NCBI GenBank assembly: GCA_039028695.1
Contig: JBCCHN010000060.1
Span: 1 to 29,053, forward strand
DNA from: JANQKX01 sp039028695
GTDB taxonomy: Bacteria; Pseudomonadota; Alphaproteobacteria; Kiloniellales; Kiloniellaceae
Reading direction: 5' to 3'
DNA: 29,053 nt
Part shown: piece after piece, positions 1 to 7,300 of the stretch
How the letters are laid out: each line of letters starts with the position of its first letter
Position numbering within the stretch: the stretch's first letter is position 1
Notes under the pieces: model-generated
What the model saw: only the letters and a program-made list of their open reading frames with translations
Databases searched by the model: none
What the model was told of the DNA's origin: nothing
Position numbers and translations under genes: made by a program

Positions 1-34
1 TTAAAAATTTTTTTTAATTTATAATATTAATTAA
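1..34. other. Pure A/T tract at the left edge
   Basis: All 34 bases are A or T, in a region that is otherwise moderately GC-rich. It contains a perfect TATAAT at 20-25. A -35 element at normal spacing would fall at or beyond the window edge, so a promoter cannot be confirmed. It may be a promoter upstream region, an AT-rich intergenic segment, or an assembly edge. Confidence 0.5.
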
Positions 35-49
35 GGGAGTGAGATATAG

Positions 50-235
50 GTGCCTGATTCAAGCGCCGTGGAAGACGTGCTTTCTGGTCTTTGTCTGGGG
101 ATTGGCTTGACCGACTCGGAGGCCCTCACGTTGATTGCCCTTTCGTGGGAACCGTTGGGAGCCCGTGACGTTTTGTCTGTGAGTCACGGCCGCAAGCAAG
201 GAAACCCAGCCCTATCCAAGATGGAATATTTCTAG
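50..235 (+). CDS. Possible small hypothetical protein, 61 aa
   Basis: This GTG-started frame has a purine-rich ribosome-binding sequence (AGGGAG, about 35-39) at usable spacing, and a TATAAT lies upstream at 20-25. The predicted protein is acidic at the N-terminus and mildly hydrophobic in the middle (around residues 12-35), without a clear membrane span or signal peptide. I recognise no family. Codon use looks similar to the neighbouring real genes, which mildly favours coding. A second open frame overlaps its 3' end and runs into the SPOR gene, so it could be the first half of a frameshifted gene or a chance frame. The product is unknown and the call is weak. Confidence 0.25.
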   Translation: MPDSSAVEDVLSGLCLGIGLTDSEALTLIALSWEPLGARDVLSVSHGRKQGNPALSKMEYF

Positions 236-358
236 TGAATGTGCCACTACGAATTTGGGCCAGACAAAAAAGCCGGGGCAGGAAAAGGTCCCGAAAATGA
301 TGCCAAAGCGGGTGAGCGCCAAGGTGGACGGTAGCAAACTGATTAAGGAATTTTTGGC
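236..358 (+). other. Unassigned stretch with an open frame running into the SPOR gene
   Basis: A reading frame stays open from 183 to a TGA at 360-362, which overlaps the ATG of the next gene as ATGA. Its only ATG codons are at 297 and 300 and would give about 21 residues rich in lysine; an AAGG lies about 8 nt upstream of them. This could be the 3' end of a decayed or frameshifted gene, a leader peptide coupled to the SPOR gene, or noise. I see no RNA gene or terminator here. The argS/dgt-type genes I expect upstream of this operon in relatives are not recognisable. Confidence 0.25.
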
Positions 359-1477
359 ATGAGTTCCATCAAATGGTCCGATGAGCCCAAGCTCGAGTCC
401 GAGCCTGAATTGCGCCTGCGCCGCTTTTTGGCGGAACGGCACGGTGATGAAGAAGAGGAAGATGAATACCTCGAGGGCACGGACGGCGAGCGCGACACGG
501 TGTTGCATATTCCCGCCCGCGCCGTACCGATCGCCATATCCCTTTTGGCCTTAGCGGCTGTAGGCGGCATTTCTTGGTTTGCCTATAGCTGGAGCCAAAC
601 CACCGTGGCGCAGGAGGATTTACCCCTCATCACGGCAGAGTCCACGCCCATCAAGGAAAAGCCTGAAAGCGAGGGCGGATTGGTTGTGCCTTATCAAGAT
701 CAATTGGTCTTGAATGAAGTAGGCGCCGAGATCACCGATGAGCAGATCGAACATCTCTTGCCGCCGCCGGAAGAACCCAAGGCTTTCGAAGAAGTGGTCG
801 TTGAAGAAGTAACCACGGAGGAATTCGTCGCCGTCGCTCCAGCGCCGGAGGCGCCCGCCAACGATGCTCAAGGTGAGTTGGGCCAGATTCAGGAAGGGGC
901 TCCGGCAGCGGCGCCCATCGAAGCGGTGGAGGCGGAGCCTTTGGTGACCGCCGCCGGTCCGGAGGCTGAAGTTCAAGACCCCTCCCAAGCGATAGAGGCA
1001 GGAGCGATCGCCGCGGAAGAGGTTCCTGACGAGATTGAAGAAGTGCTTCGAAATCTCGAAGCAAATGATCAGGCGTCCAATGAGCAAACGAGCGCACAGG
1101 CTGATACCACGCCCACCCCGAAGGCAAAGCCCATAGATCTTGCTTCCCAGATCCAAGTTGCCGAGGTGCAGAACCCCGTGCCGCAACCACAAACCCTGAC
1201 GGATGGCCAGTTGACCGCCGTACCTACGGACAGCGGATATTTGCTCCAACTCTCCTCGGTTAAATCCCAATCAGGAGCCCAGAATGAGTGGGGCCGTTTG
1301 CAACAAAGCTACCCGGGCCTTTTGGGTCAAATGAATCTGACCGTGGAAAAAGCAGTCGTGGATGGCACAACCTATTACCGGGTTTTGACCGGGCCTTTTC
1401 CTACGAGAGCTACGGCGGACGATCTTTGCGCTCAATTGAAGGCTCAGAATCAGACCTGCCTGGTCAAACAAAAATAG
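359..1477 (+). CDS. SPOR-domain cell-envelope protein
   Basis: A 372-residue single-pass inner-membrane protein. It has an acidic cytoplasmic N-terminus (residues 1-54, with a Glu/Asp run near 30-37) and one transmembrane helix at about 55-77. A long Pro/Ala/Glu-rich low-complexity periplasmic linker follows, then a C-terminal SPOR domain at about 290-370 (GYLLQLSSVKSQ at its start, YYRVLTGPF near its middle). SPOR domains bind glycan strands lacking stem peptides and often direct proteins to the division septum; that role is family knowledge. The ATG has TAAGGAA 8 nt upstream. It precedes nagZ by 7 nt, the usual alphaproteobacterial order, which suggests peptidoglycan metabolism. The linker is too variable to assign a more specific name such as FtsN. 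Confidence 0.85.
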   Translation: MSSIKWSDEPKLESEPELRLRRFLAERHGDEEEEDEYLEGTDGERDTVLHIPARAVPIAISLLALAAVGGISWFAYSWSQTTVAQEDLPLITAESTPIKEKPESEGGLVVPYQDQLVLNEVGAEITDEQIEHLLPPPEEPKAFEEVVVEEVTTEEFVAVAPAPEAPANDAQGELGQIQEGAPAAAPIEAVEAEPLVTAAGPEAEVQDPSQAIEAGAIAAEEVPDEIEEVLRNLEANDQASNEQTSAQADTTPTPKAKPIDLASQIQVAEVQNPVPQPQTLTDGQLTAVPTDSGYLLQLSSVKSQSGAQNEWGRLQQSYPGLLGQMNLTVEKAVVDGTTYYRVLTGPFPTRATADDLCAQLKAQNQTCLVKQK

Positions 1478-1484
1478 GTCTGCA

Positions 1485-2501
1485 TTGGCGCCGTCGGCTG
1501 TCATATTCGGCTGTCAGGGGCCAGAACTAACCTATTGGGAAAAGGCTTTTTTTGCCGATAGTGATCCTCTCGGTTTTATCCTCTTCGCCCGCAACTGTGG
1601 CACACCGGATCAGGTGCGTGCCCTGGTGCGGGAGATGCGGGCATCGGTCGGGCGCGCCGACGCGCCTGTTCTCATCGATCAGGAAGGGGGAAGGGTCGCC
1701 CGTTTAAAACCGCCCCATTGGCGCAACGCACCCGCTCCTCAGCTATTCGATCGCATGTGTGACGACCAGCCCGATCAGGCCGAACGCGCTGCTGAGCTGA
1801 ACGCCATGCTTGTGGCGAGCGAATTAGTGGATTTAGGCATAGACGTGGACTGTTGGCCGGTCCTGGATGTCCCCATATCTGGCGCTCATGATGTGATCGG
1901 TGACCGGGCCTTTGGATCGGAGCCTCAGCGAATTATTAAGTTAGCGTCGGCGACGGTCCGTGGGCTTTCCAGCCTGGGGGTCATGCCAATCATCAAACAT
2001 ATTCCGGGCCACGGCCGGGCCCTGGTAGACAGTCACTTGGATTTGCCGGCAGTGGAATGCGATCTCTCACTTTTGGAAAACACCGACTTTGTGCCTTTTC
2101 ATGCCCTGCGCGATGTACCTTGGGCCATGACAGGGCATATGGTTTTCAAGTCCATTGACCCGGATCGCCCGGTTACGACCTCAAAGACGGTCATTGACCA
2201 AATCATCCGGGGCAAGATCGCTTATGCCGGTCTATTGATAACCGATGATCTGTCGATGAAGGCTCTTTCGGGTGACTTCACCGATCGGGCCCGCGACGCT
2301 CTGGCGGCCGGCTGCGATATCTTGCTGCATTGCAATGGGGATGCGCAGGAAATGATGGCCGTCGCGAGGGCAAGCCAAGCGATGGGCCGTGCCACCCAGG
2401 ATCGCTTTCGTAAGGCCAAGGCTTGGCAGAAAGCACGCAAAAAAGACGTCGATCTCGCTTCGGCCTCGGCTGAGTTGAACAGCCTGTTGGGGCAGCTTTG
2501 A
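1485..2501 (+). CDS. nagZ: Beta-N-acetylhexosaminidase NagZ
   Basis: A cytoplasmic glycoside hydrolase family 3 enzyme of 338 residues, the normal size. It removes N-acetylglucosamine from anhydromuropeptides during peptidoglycan recycling. Visible family motifs are DPLGFILFARN (28-37), LIDQEGGRVARL (63-74), KHIPGHG at 171-177 with D182-S-H (the mobile Asp/His loop), and LLITDDLSMKAL (250-261) carrying the nucleophile aspartate. No ATG lies near the conserved N-terminus. A TTG at 1485 gives a start matching the family (A-V-I-F-G-C), with no strong Shine-Dalgarno, so translation may be coupled to the SPOR gene 7 nt upstream. Its stop overlaps the next gene's start as TGATG. Confidence 0.95.
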   Translation: MAPSAVIFGCQGPELTYWEKAFFADSDPLGFILFARNCGTPDQVRALVREMRASVGRADAPVLIDQEGGRVARLKPPHWRNAPAPQLFDRMCDDQPDQAERAAELNAMLVASELVDLGIDVDCWPVLDVPISGAHDVIGDRAFGSEPQRIIKLASATVRGLSSLGVMPIIKHIPGHGRALVDSHLDLPAVECDLSLLENTDFVPFHALRDVPWAMTGHMVFKSIDPDRPVTTSKTVIDQIIRGKIAYAGLLITDDLSMKALSGDFTDRARDALAAGCDILLHCNGDAQEMMAVARASQAMGRATQDRFRKAKAWQKARKKDVDLASASAELNSLLGQL

Positions 2502-3190
2502 TGGACTTTGATTTTGCGGCACTTGGTGGCATTTTGTCGGTTTGGGCTTTACCAGCCATTTTGGCCATCACACTGCACGAGGCGGCTCATGGTTTTGTGG
2601 CTTGGCAGTTGGGGGACGATACCGCCTATTCTCAAGGTCGGGTGACCCTAAACCCGATCAAGCACATCGATCCGATCGGCACCATCGTGTTGCCGGCGAT
2701 TCTCATTCTTGCCAAATTTCAATTTATCTTCGGCTATGCCAAGCCGGTGCCCGTGGCCCTGGGCCGTTTGCATCGGCCGCGCCGAGACATGATTCTAGTG
2801 GCGGCTGCCGGGCCGGCCATGAATCTCTTTTTGGCTTTTTTTTGTGCCTTGATGGTTCACGTTGCCGGCTTGTTTCCGCTAACGGCGGCTCAATGGCTGC
2901 AGCAAAACCTGCTCAATGCCATTTTCCTGAATTTGCTATTGGCGATTTTTAACATGTTGCCATTGCCGCCGCTGGACGGGGGACGGGTCGCGGTCGGATT
3001 ATTGCCCGACAAACTCGCTTATCCATTGGCGCGGCTCGAGCGCTTCGGCATACTGATTCTCATCGCAGTCTTTTTTCTGGTGCCCTATGTGACACAGCAC
3101 CTAGGAAATCGCTTCGATCCGTTAAACTGGCTGATTTGGAAACCTTTGGATTGGCTTAAGCCGATATTTCTGTTTTTGGCGGGCTATTAA
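2501..3190 (+). CDS. Site-2 protease family (M50) membrane metalloprotease
   Basis: A 229-residue polytopic membrane protein with the zinc-protease motif HEAAH at residues 26-30 in the first hydrophobic segment. A second conserved motif, N-x-L-P-x-P-P-L-D-G-G, spans about 151-161; its aspartate (about 159) would be the third zinc ligand. At least four hydrophobic segments are visible. It resembles the short rhomboid-adjacent or FwdE-like M50 group, which lacks PDZ domains, rather than RseP. The substrate is unknown. I chose the ATG at 2501, which overlaps the nagZ stop; a TTG codon directly before it is the alternative. In relatives this gene often lies between nagZ and scpA. The protease assignment is firm; the biological role is not. 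Confidence 0.88.
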   Translation: MDFDFAALGGILSVWALPAILAITLHEAAHGFVAWQLGDDTAYSQGRVTLNPIKHIDPIGTIVLPAILILAKFQFIFGYAKPVPVALGRLHRPRRDMILVAAAGPAMNLFLAFFCALMVHVAGLFPLTAAQWLQQNLLNAIFLNLLLAIFNMLPLPPLDGGRVAVGLLPDKLAYPLARLERFGILILIAVFFLVPYVTQHLGNRFDPLNWLIWKPLDWLKPIFLFLAGY

Positions 3191-3229
3191 GGCGGGGCAA
3201 CCGCCTGGACTAAAACCCGAGGGGGCGTT

Positions 3230-4138
3230 GTGAGTGAGGTAATCGAGTTCAAGCGGGACGACTTTGCTGAAGATGAACAGCCAGTCCGTCCGGCAGATGC
3301 GTTCCAGGTGCAATTGGATGGCTACGAAGGGCCCATCGATGCGCTGTTGCAGTTGGCGCGGGAGCAAAAGGTCGATCTGACCTCCATCTCCATCTTGGCC
3401 CTGGCGGATCAATATCTGGAATTTGTTCGCGAGGCCCGCAAACTGCGCCTGGAACTGGCGGCGGACTATCTGGTGATGGCGGCCTGGCTGGCCTATTTGA
3501 AATCGCGCCTCTTGCTGCCTGATTTATCGACCGAGGAAGAGCCCAGCGGTGCCGAAATGGCCGCCGCGTTGAAATTTCAGCTGCAGCGCCTGCAAGCCAT
3601 GCAAGATGCGGCCGGGCGCTTGATGGCCTTGCCCCAATTGGGTCGGGACTTTTTTGCCCGCGGCCAGCCCGAGCCCATTCGGGTGGTGACCAACATCAGT
3701 TACGACGCCAGCCTTTATGATCTGCTCAAGGCCTATGGTCGCAACAAGTTGCGTGCCGATGTCACGCAACTGCGAATCTTAGCCACGCAAGACCTGTTTT
3801 CCGTTGACGAGGCGGTTAAGCGCTTGGGCAGCCTGTTGGATGGTGTGCCCGGTTGGAGAACGCTCGCGAGTTTCTTGCCGCCGGATCTCCAAAGCGAGCT
3901 GCAGAATCGCTCGGCTCTGGCTTCCACCTTCGTTGCGTCGTTGGAAATGTGCCGCGAAGGCAAGCTTAAGATCCGCCAAGAAGGCGCTTTCGGCACCATT
4001 TTCCTTAGCGGCGGCAAAGACCCTGGTGGTCAGGGTGCGTCCTATCCCGTTGAACAAGATCCGCCCCCCGAAGAGGAGACGAGTTTCGGTGAGGAGTCGG
4101 AAACAGAATCTCTTGAAGAAGGCCCGGAAACAGCATGA
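3230..4138 (+). CDS. scpA: Segregation and condensation protein A
   Basis: This kleisin subunit bridges SMC heads and, with ScpB, forms the chromosome-organising condensin complex in the cytoplasm. At 302 residues it is slightly long for ScpA. The N-terminal SMC-neck-binding region is recognisable: YEGPIDALLQLAREQKVDLT at about 32-51, then ADQYLEFV, LAADYLVMAAWLAYLKSRLL and a Pro-Asp. The C-terminal winged-helix region is around 185-260. The last 40 residues are an acidic tail rich in Glu, Pro and Ser. The GTG start has a GAGGGGG ribosome-binding site 4-10 nt upstream. The stop overlaps the scpB start as ATGA, indicating coupled translation of the two partners. Confidence 0.95.
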   Translation: MSEVIEFKRDDFAEDEQPVRPADAFQVQLDGYEGPIDALLQLAREQKVDLTSISILALADQYLEFVREARKLRLELAADYLVMAAWLAYLKSRLLLPDLSTEEEPSGAEMAAALKFQLQRLQAMQDAAGRLMALPQLGRDFFARGQPEPIRVVTNISYDASLYDLLKAYGRNKLRADVTQLRILATQDLFSVDEAVKRLGSLLDGVPGWRTLASFLPPDLQSELQNRSALASTFVASLEMCREGKLKIRQEGAFGTIFLSGGKDPGGQGASYPVEQDPPPEEETSFGEESETESLEEGPETA

Positions 4139-5022
4139 CCGATCGTTTTGAGCAAATCAGGCTTTTGGAAGCCATTCTCTTTGCCTCCGACACACCTCTT
4201 GGCGAAGGCCAAATGGCTCGACATTTGCCCGAGGACGCCCATCTTGAATCCCTCCTTGAGGAGCTTGCGGGCCTTTACGCCAATCGGGGGATCAACTTGG
4301 TTCGGATCGACAAAAGATGGGCCTTTCGCACTGCGTCTGATTTAGCCCCCCAAATGCAGGTGGAAAATCAAAGCACCCGCAAACTGTCTCGCGTTGCTTT
4401 GGAGACCTTGGCCATCGTGGCCTACCACCAGCCCGTCACCCGGGGCGAGATCGAGGAGATTAGAGGTGTGGCCTTATCCAAGGGCACGCTGGATGCGCTC
4501 TTGGAAGTGGGTTGGATTAAACCCAAGGGACGCCGGCGTACGCCTGGGCGGCCGGTGACCTGGGGCACGACGCCCGGCTTTTTGGATCACTTCGGGTTGC
4601 CGTCGCTGGATGCCCTGCCGGGCGTTGAGGAGCTCAAGGCGGCTGGCCTCATAGATGCCCGCCCGGCCATTACGGCCCTGGGCGAGCGAGTAACCCTGCC
4701 GGGGACCGGCGAGGTCGCCGCGGAAGCAGAAGACGCTATAGAGGGTGAAGAGCCTCTTGCGGAGAGCTTCGGCGAGGATCTGGTGCCCGAAGAAGAGGGG
4801 ATAGACGATCAGATATCTGTTGAGTCCTCCGCAGGGGATGGGGAAGTCGTCTCCGAGTCGTCGGCAAGTCATTCCGAAGGCCCTCAAGAAACTGCTGCCG
4901 AGAGAAAAGCTGAAGACGGCGAAGCGCAACACGCAGAAACACAAGGGGACTCCGAAAGTGGTTTGCCATCTGCCTTTTCAGATCTGGAAGAAAGGGTAGA
5001 AAAGGCCGTTTCCTTCTCCTAA
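4135..5022 (+). CDS. scpB: Segregation and condensation protein B
   Basis: The partner of ScpA in the SMC condensin complex. Two winged-helix domains occupy about residues 1-175. Recognisable blocks are LLEAILFASDTPL (10-22), LSRVALETLAIVAYHQPVTR (84-103) with the following EIEEIRGV, and a GRRRTPGRPVTWGTTPGFLDHFGL-type segment at about 131-155. Residues from about 190 to 295 form a strongly acidic, low-complexity tail beyond the usual length, rich in Glu, Ser and Ala. It is probably disordered and is common in alphaproteobacterial ScpB. It is coupled to scpA by a 4-nt overlap and is the last gene of this operon. Confidence 0.95.
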   Translation: MTDRFEQIRLLEAILFASDTPLGEGQMARHLPEDAHLESLLEELAGLYANRGINLVRIDKRWAFRTASDLAPQMQVENQSTRKLSRVALETLAIVAYHQPVTRGEIEEIRGVALSKGTLDALLEVGWIKPKGRRRTPGRPVTWGTTPGFLDHFGLPSLDALPGVEELKAAGLIDARPAITALGERVTLPGTGEVAAEAEDAIEGEEPLAESFGEDLVPEEEGIDDQISVESSAGDGEVVSESSASHSEGPQETAAERKAEDGEAQHAETQGDSESGLPSAFSDLEERVEKAVSFS

Positions 5023-5067
5023 GCTTTGTTCCTAGGACTCGATGTGTCGCGGTGGGCTTGGTTCCGA

Positions 5068-5096
5068 TTGTCAAACATTGCGTCCACATTAAGAAT
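5068..5096 (+). promoter_or_regulatory. Candidate sigma70-type promoter for the ABC ATPase gene
   Basis: TTGTCA at 5068-5073 and AAGAAT at 5091-5096 are separated by 17 nt. The -35 is good and the -10 moderate. It lies in the 164-nt gap after scpB, about 90 nt before the ATPase start, so the gene could be transcribed independently of the scp operon. Confidence 0.4.
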
Positions 5097-5186
5097 CATT
5101 TTCTTGAGCACAGAATAGGGATTCCTTAGGTTTTGGCGTTTTGAATCGTCGCGATCACGGCTGAGCCGCTCGAGGACCCTTCGCCC

Positions 5187-6275
5187 ATGTCGTCCAGTAC
5201 ACCCATGCCCGCCTTGGAGCTTAAGAATATTGCGCACGCCTTTGGCGACCTGCAGGCCGTGCGCGATGTGACCTTGAGCCTTAAGGAAGGCGAGGTCGTC
5301 TGCCTGCTTGGCCCCTCTGGTTGCGGTAAGACGACCGTCTTGCGGATCGCCGCTGGGTTGGAGCAATTGCAGCAAGGCACGGTGTCCATCGCCGGGTCCG
5401 TGGTGGCGGATCAGAAGCGGGATTTGGCCCCCGAGGAGCGTGGAGTCGGGCTTGTATTTCAAGACTTTGCGCTTTTTCCACACCTGTCTGTCTCCGACAA
5501 TGTGGCCTTCGGATTAACCGGTCAGGACAAGGTTAGCGAAGCCCAACGAGTCCAGGAGAGCCTGTGCCAGGTTGGCATGGAAGCTTATCTTGAGGCCTAT
5601 CCCCATATGCTCTCGGGCGGTCAGCAACAGCGTGTCGCCCTGGCCCGGGCTCTCGCACCAAAGCCCCGCATAATGCTCCTGGATGAACCTTTTTCGGGAC
5701 TGGATGCCACCCTGCGTGGTCAGGTACGGGACGATACCTTGAAGGTGCTCAAGCAAAGCGGCGCGGCAGCGATGATGGTGACCCATGATCCGGAGGAGGC
5801 CATGTTCATGGCCGACCGGATCGCATTGATGCGGGGTGGCAAAATCATCCAAATGGGCGAGCCGACGACCCTTTATTGCCAGCCGTCGGAGCCGTTTGTA
5901 GCCAATTTTTTCAGCGATATCAATAAACTATCTGGTATCGTTGATAGGGGTTTTGTTATGACTCCCTTTGGACGGATTGCCGTCGACGGCTTTGCCAATG
6001 ACGAGGCCGTGCAGATTCTGATCCGCCCGGAGGCTCTGCGGCTGCGCCAGCTTCATTCGAACGAGAAGCAGTCTCTAGGGCAGGTCAGGGTTTTGTCGTC
6101 GCGAATGTTGGGGCGAACCAGCTTGGTTCTGGTATCGTCCGACGATAATGCCGGCTCCGAGAACCATTTTCACGCTCGGGTCCCCGGCAGCTTTCTCCCA
6201 GGGAAAGGAGAAAAATTAGCGGTGAGCTTAGATCTCACCCAAACCTTTGTTTTTCCCGGCAAAGAAGCTGTTTAG
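5187..6275 (+). CDS. ABC transporter ATP-binding protein, FbpC/PotA-like
   Basis: The cytoplasmic ATPase subunit of an importer, 362 residues. All ATPase motifs are intact: Walker A GPSGCGKTT (42-50), Q-loop Q92, signature LSGGQQQR (142-149), Walker B MLLDEP (163-168) and switch H200 in VTHDPEE. A C-terminal TOBE-like regulatory region of about 120 residues follows, which places it in the FbpC/PotA/CysA class of ABC importers; ferric iron is plausible but not proven. No permease or binding-protein gene is nearby, so its partners must be encoded elsewhere. It sits alone between scpB and tatA, with a candidate promoter upstream and a terminator downstream, as an independent insertion would. GAGGA about 10 nt upstream supports the ATG at 5187. 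Confidence 0.85.
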   Translation: MSSSTPMPALELKNIAHAFGDLQAVRDVTLSLKEGEVVCLLGPSGCGKTTVLRIAAGLEQLQQGTVSIAGSVVADQKRDLAPEERGVGLVFQDFALFPHLSVSDNVAFGLTGQDKVSEAQRVQESLCQVGMEAYLEAYPHMLSGGQQQRVALARALAPKPRIMLLDEPFSGLDATLRGQVRDDTLKVLKQSGAAAMMVTHDPEEAMFMADRIALMRGGKIIQMGEPTTLYCQPSEPFVANFFSDINKLSGIVDRGFVMTPFGRIAVDGFANDEAVQILIRPEALRLRQLHSNEKQSLGQVRVLSSRMLGRTSLVLVSSDDNAGSENHFHARVPGSFLPGKGEKLAVSLDLTQTFVFPGKEAV

Positions 6276-6297
6276 GGGATGCCTTGGCACCCGCTTA

Positions 6298-6321
6298 AGA
6301 GCGCCACCGGGCGCTTTGTTT
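6298..6321 (+). terminator. Intrinsic terminator after the ABC ATPase gene
   Basis: The hairpin has arms AAGAGCGCC and GGCGCTTT around a 4-nt ACCG loop, with G-T pairing allowed. TTTGTTT runs from 6315 to 6321. It begins 23 nt after the ATPase stop codon and lies before the tat promoter, so it likely separates the two units. Confidence 0.65.
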
Positions 6322-6343
6322 GATCCTATTGTGGGGGAGTCTG

Positions 6344-6372
6344 TTGCGGGGCGGCGGTCTTTTTGCCATAGT
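6344..6372 (+). promoter_or_regulatory. Candidate promoter of the tatABC operon
   Basis: TTGCGG at 6344-6349 and CATAGT at 6367-6372 are 17 nt apart, with the predicted start about 40 nt before the tatA ATG. The -10 lies inside the loop of a perfect 7-bp GC inverted repeat (GGGGCGG at 6348-6354, CCGCCCC at 6373-6379). The ten bases ATAGTCCGCC at 6368-6377 recur exactly at the yajC promoter. Confidence 0.55.
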
Positions 6373-6416
6373 CCGCCCCAACGATAAGGAAAACTGTGTC
6401 TTATGGGAGAACCTTA

Positions 6417-6659
6417 ATGGGCACCTTTAGTATTTGGCATTGGTTGATTGTGCTGGCCGTGGCCCTGCTTTTGTTCGGCGGTGGCGGCAAGATCAAAAAA
6501 ATTATGGGCGATGTGGGCTCTGGCATCACCGCCTTTAAAAAAGGCCTGAAAGACGAGGAAAAAAAGGGCGACGACGAGGACGATGCCAAGCGCATCGAGG
6601 AAACCCCGTCCGAGGTCGCGTCTTCGTCCGAGGAAAAGGACAAGGCCGCCAACGGCTAA
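6417..6659 (+). CDS. tatA: Twin-arginine translocase subunit TatA
   Basis: A small 80-residue inner-membrane protein that forms the Tat pore for folded proteins. It has an N-terminal transmembrane helix (about 3-20, with W and H near its start), an FG-containing hinge followed by four glycines, then the amphipathic helix K-I-M-G-D-V-G-S-G-I and A-F-K-K-G-L-K. A charged Lys/Glu/Asp tail completes it. ATG at 6417 has GGGAGA 6 nt upstream. The frame extends back to a GTG at 6396, but that adds residues before the membrane helix that family members lack. First gene of tatABC. Confidence 0.94.
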   Translation: MGTFSIWHWLIVLAVALLLFGGGGKIKKIMGDVGSGITAFKKGLKDEEKKGDDEDDAKRIEETPSEVASSSEEKDKAANG

Positions 6660-6698
6660 CCGGGCCGGTAACCCTGTCATCGCCCGGAGTGCGCTGAA

Positions 6699-7247
6699 AT
6701 GTTCGACATCGGCTGGTCGGAGATGGGGGTTGTGGCGGTTCTCGCCCTCCTCATCATTGGCCCTAAGGAACTCCCCAAAGCCATGAAAATGGTGGCTTAT
6801 TGGGTTCGCAAAATTCGTGGGGTAACCCGTGAATTTCAAAGCGGATTCAATGAGATGGTGCGCGAAGCCGAGCTGGAGGAGACGCGTAAGTCCCTGGAAG
6901 CCGCGCAAAAGGGCGACTTAACCAAAACAGTTGCGGATACCATTGATCCCACGGGCACGGTGAGCGCGGCTGCCAAGGATCTTAATGCAGCGACCAAAGA
7001 TCCCTTGCCCGATAAGACCGCGAGCGAAGAGGGCGCCAAAGACATGTCCCAGTCCGGGTCGAACTCAAATTTCCGCGCCCGCGATGCATTGAAGAGCAAC
7101 CCGGTGGGCGTTGAGGCCTTCGCTGCCGCTAAGGCGGAGGAGGCAACGAGTGAAGCAGAGTCCGGTGACGCAGAAGCCGCACCCGATCCGGCACCGACCG
7201 AGGCTGACGCACCGTCTGAGCCAACCCAATCGTCAAAATCGGCTTAG
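6699..7247 (+). CDS. tatB: Sec-independent translocase subunit TatB
   Basis: With TatC this protein forms the Tat signal-peptide receptor in the inner membrane. It has 182 residues. MFDIGWSEM at the start, a transmembrane helix to about 21 and G-P-K-E-L-P at 21-26 are the diagnostic TatB features. A long amphipathic helix follows, with the conserved F-Q-S-G-F-N-E-M-V-R-E-A-E-L segment at about 47-60. The Ala/Glu/Ser/Pro-rich C-terminus is variable and probably disordered. It starts 39 nt after tatA and lies 53 nt before tatC. GGAG about 10 nt upstream supports the start. Confidence 0.94.
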   Translation: MFDIGWSEMGVVAVLALLIIGPKELPKAMKMVAYWVRKIRGVTREFQSGFNEMVREAELEETRKSLEAAQKGDLTKTVADTIDPTGTVSAAAKDLNAATKDPLPDKTASEEGAKDMSQSGSNSNFRARDALKSNPVGVEAFAAAKAEEATSEAESGDAEAAPDPAPTEADAPSEPTQSSKSA

Positions 7248-7300
7248 GATTAGCGTTCCGCCAATGTCTTCTTCTATAGATCCAATAAAATCAAGGGCAT

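Noticed and set aside
620..1270. 216-residue minus-strand frame opposite the SPOR gene
   Set aside because: It lies wholly antisense to a gene with a recognisable membrane helix and SPOR domain, and its composition follows the complement of the Glu/Ala-rich linker.
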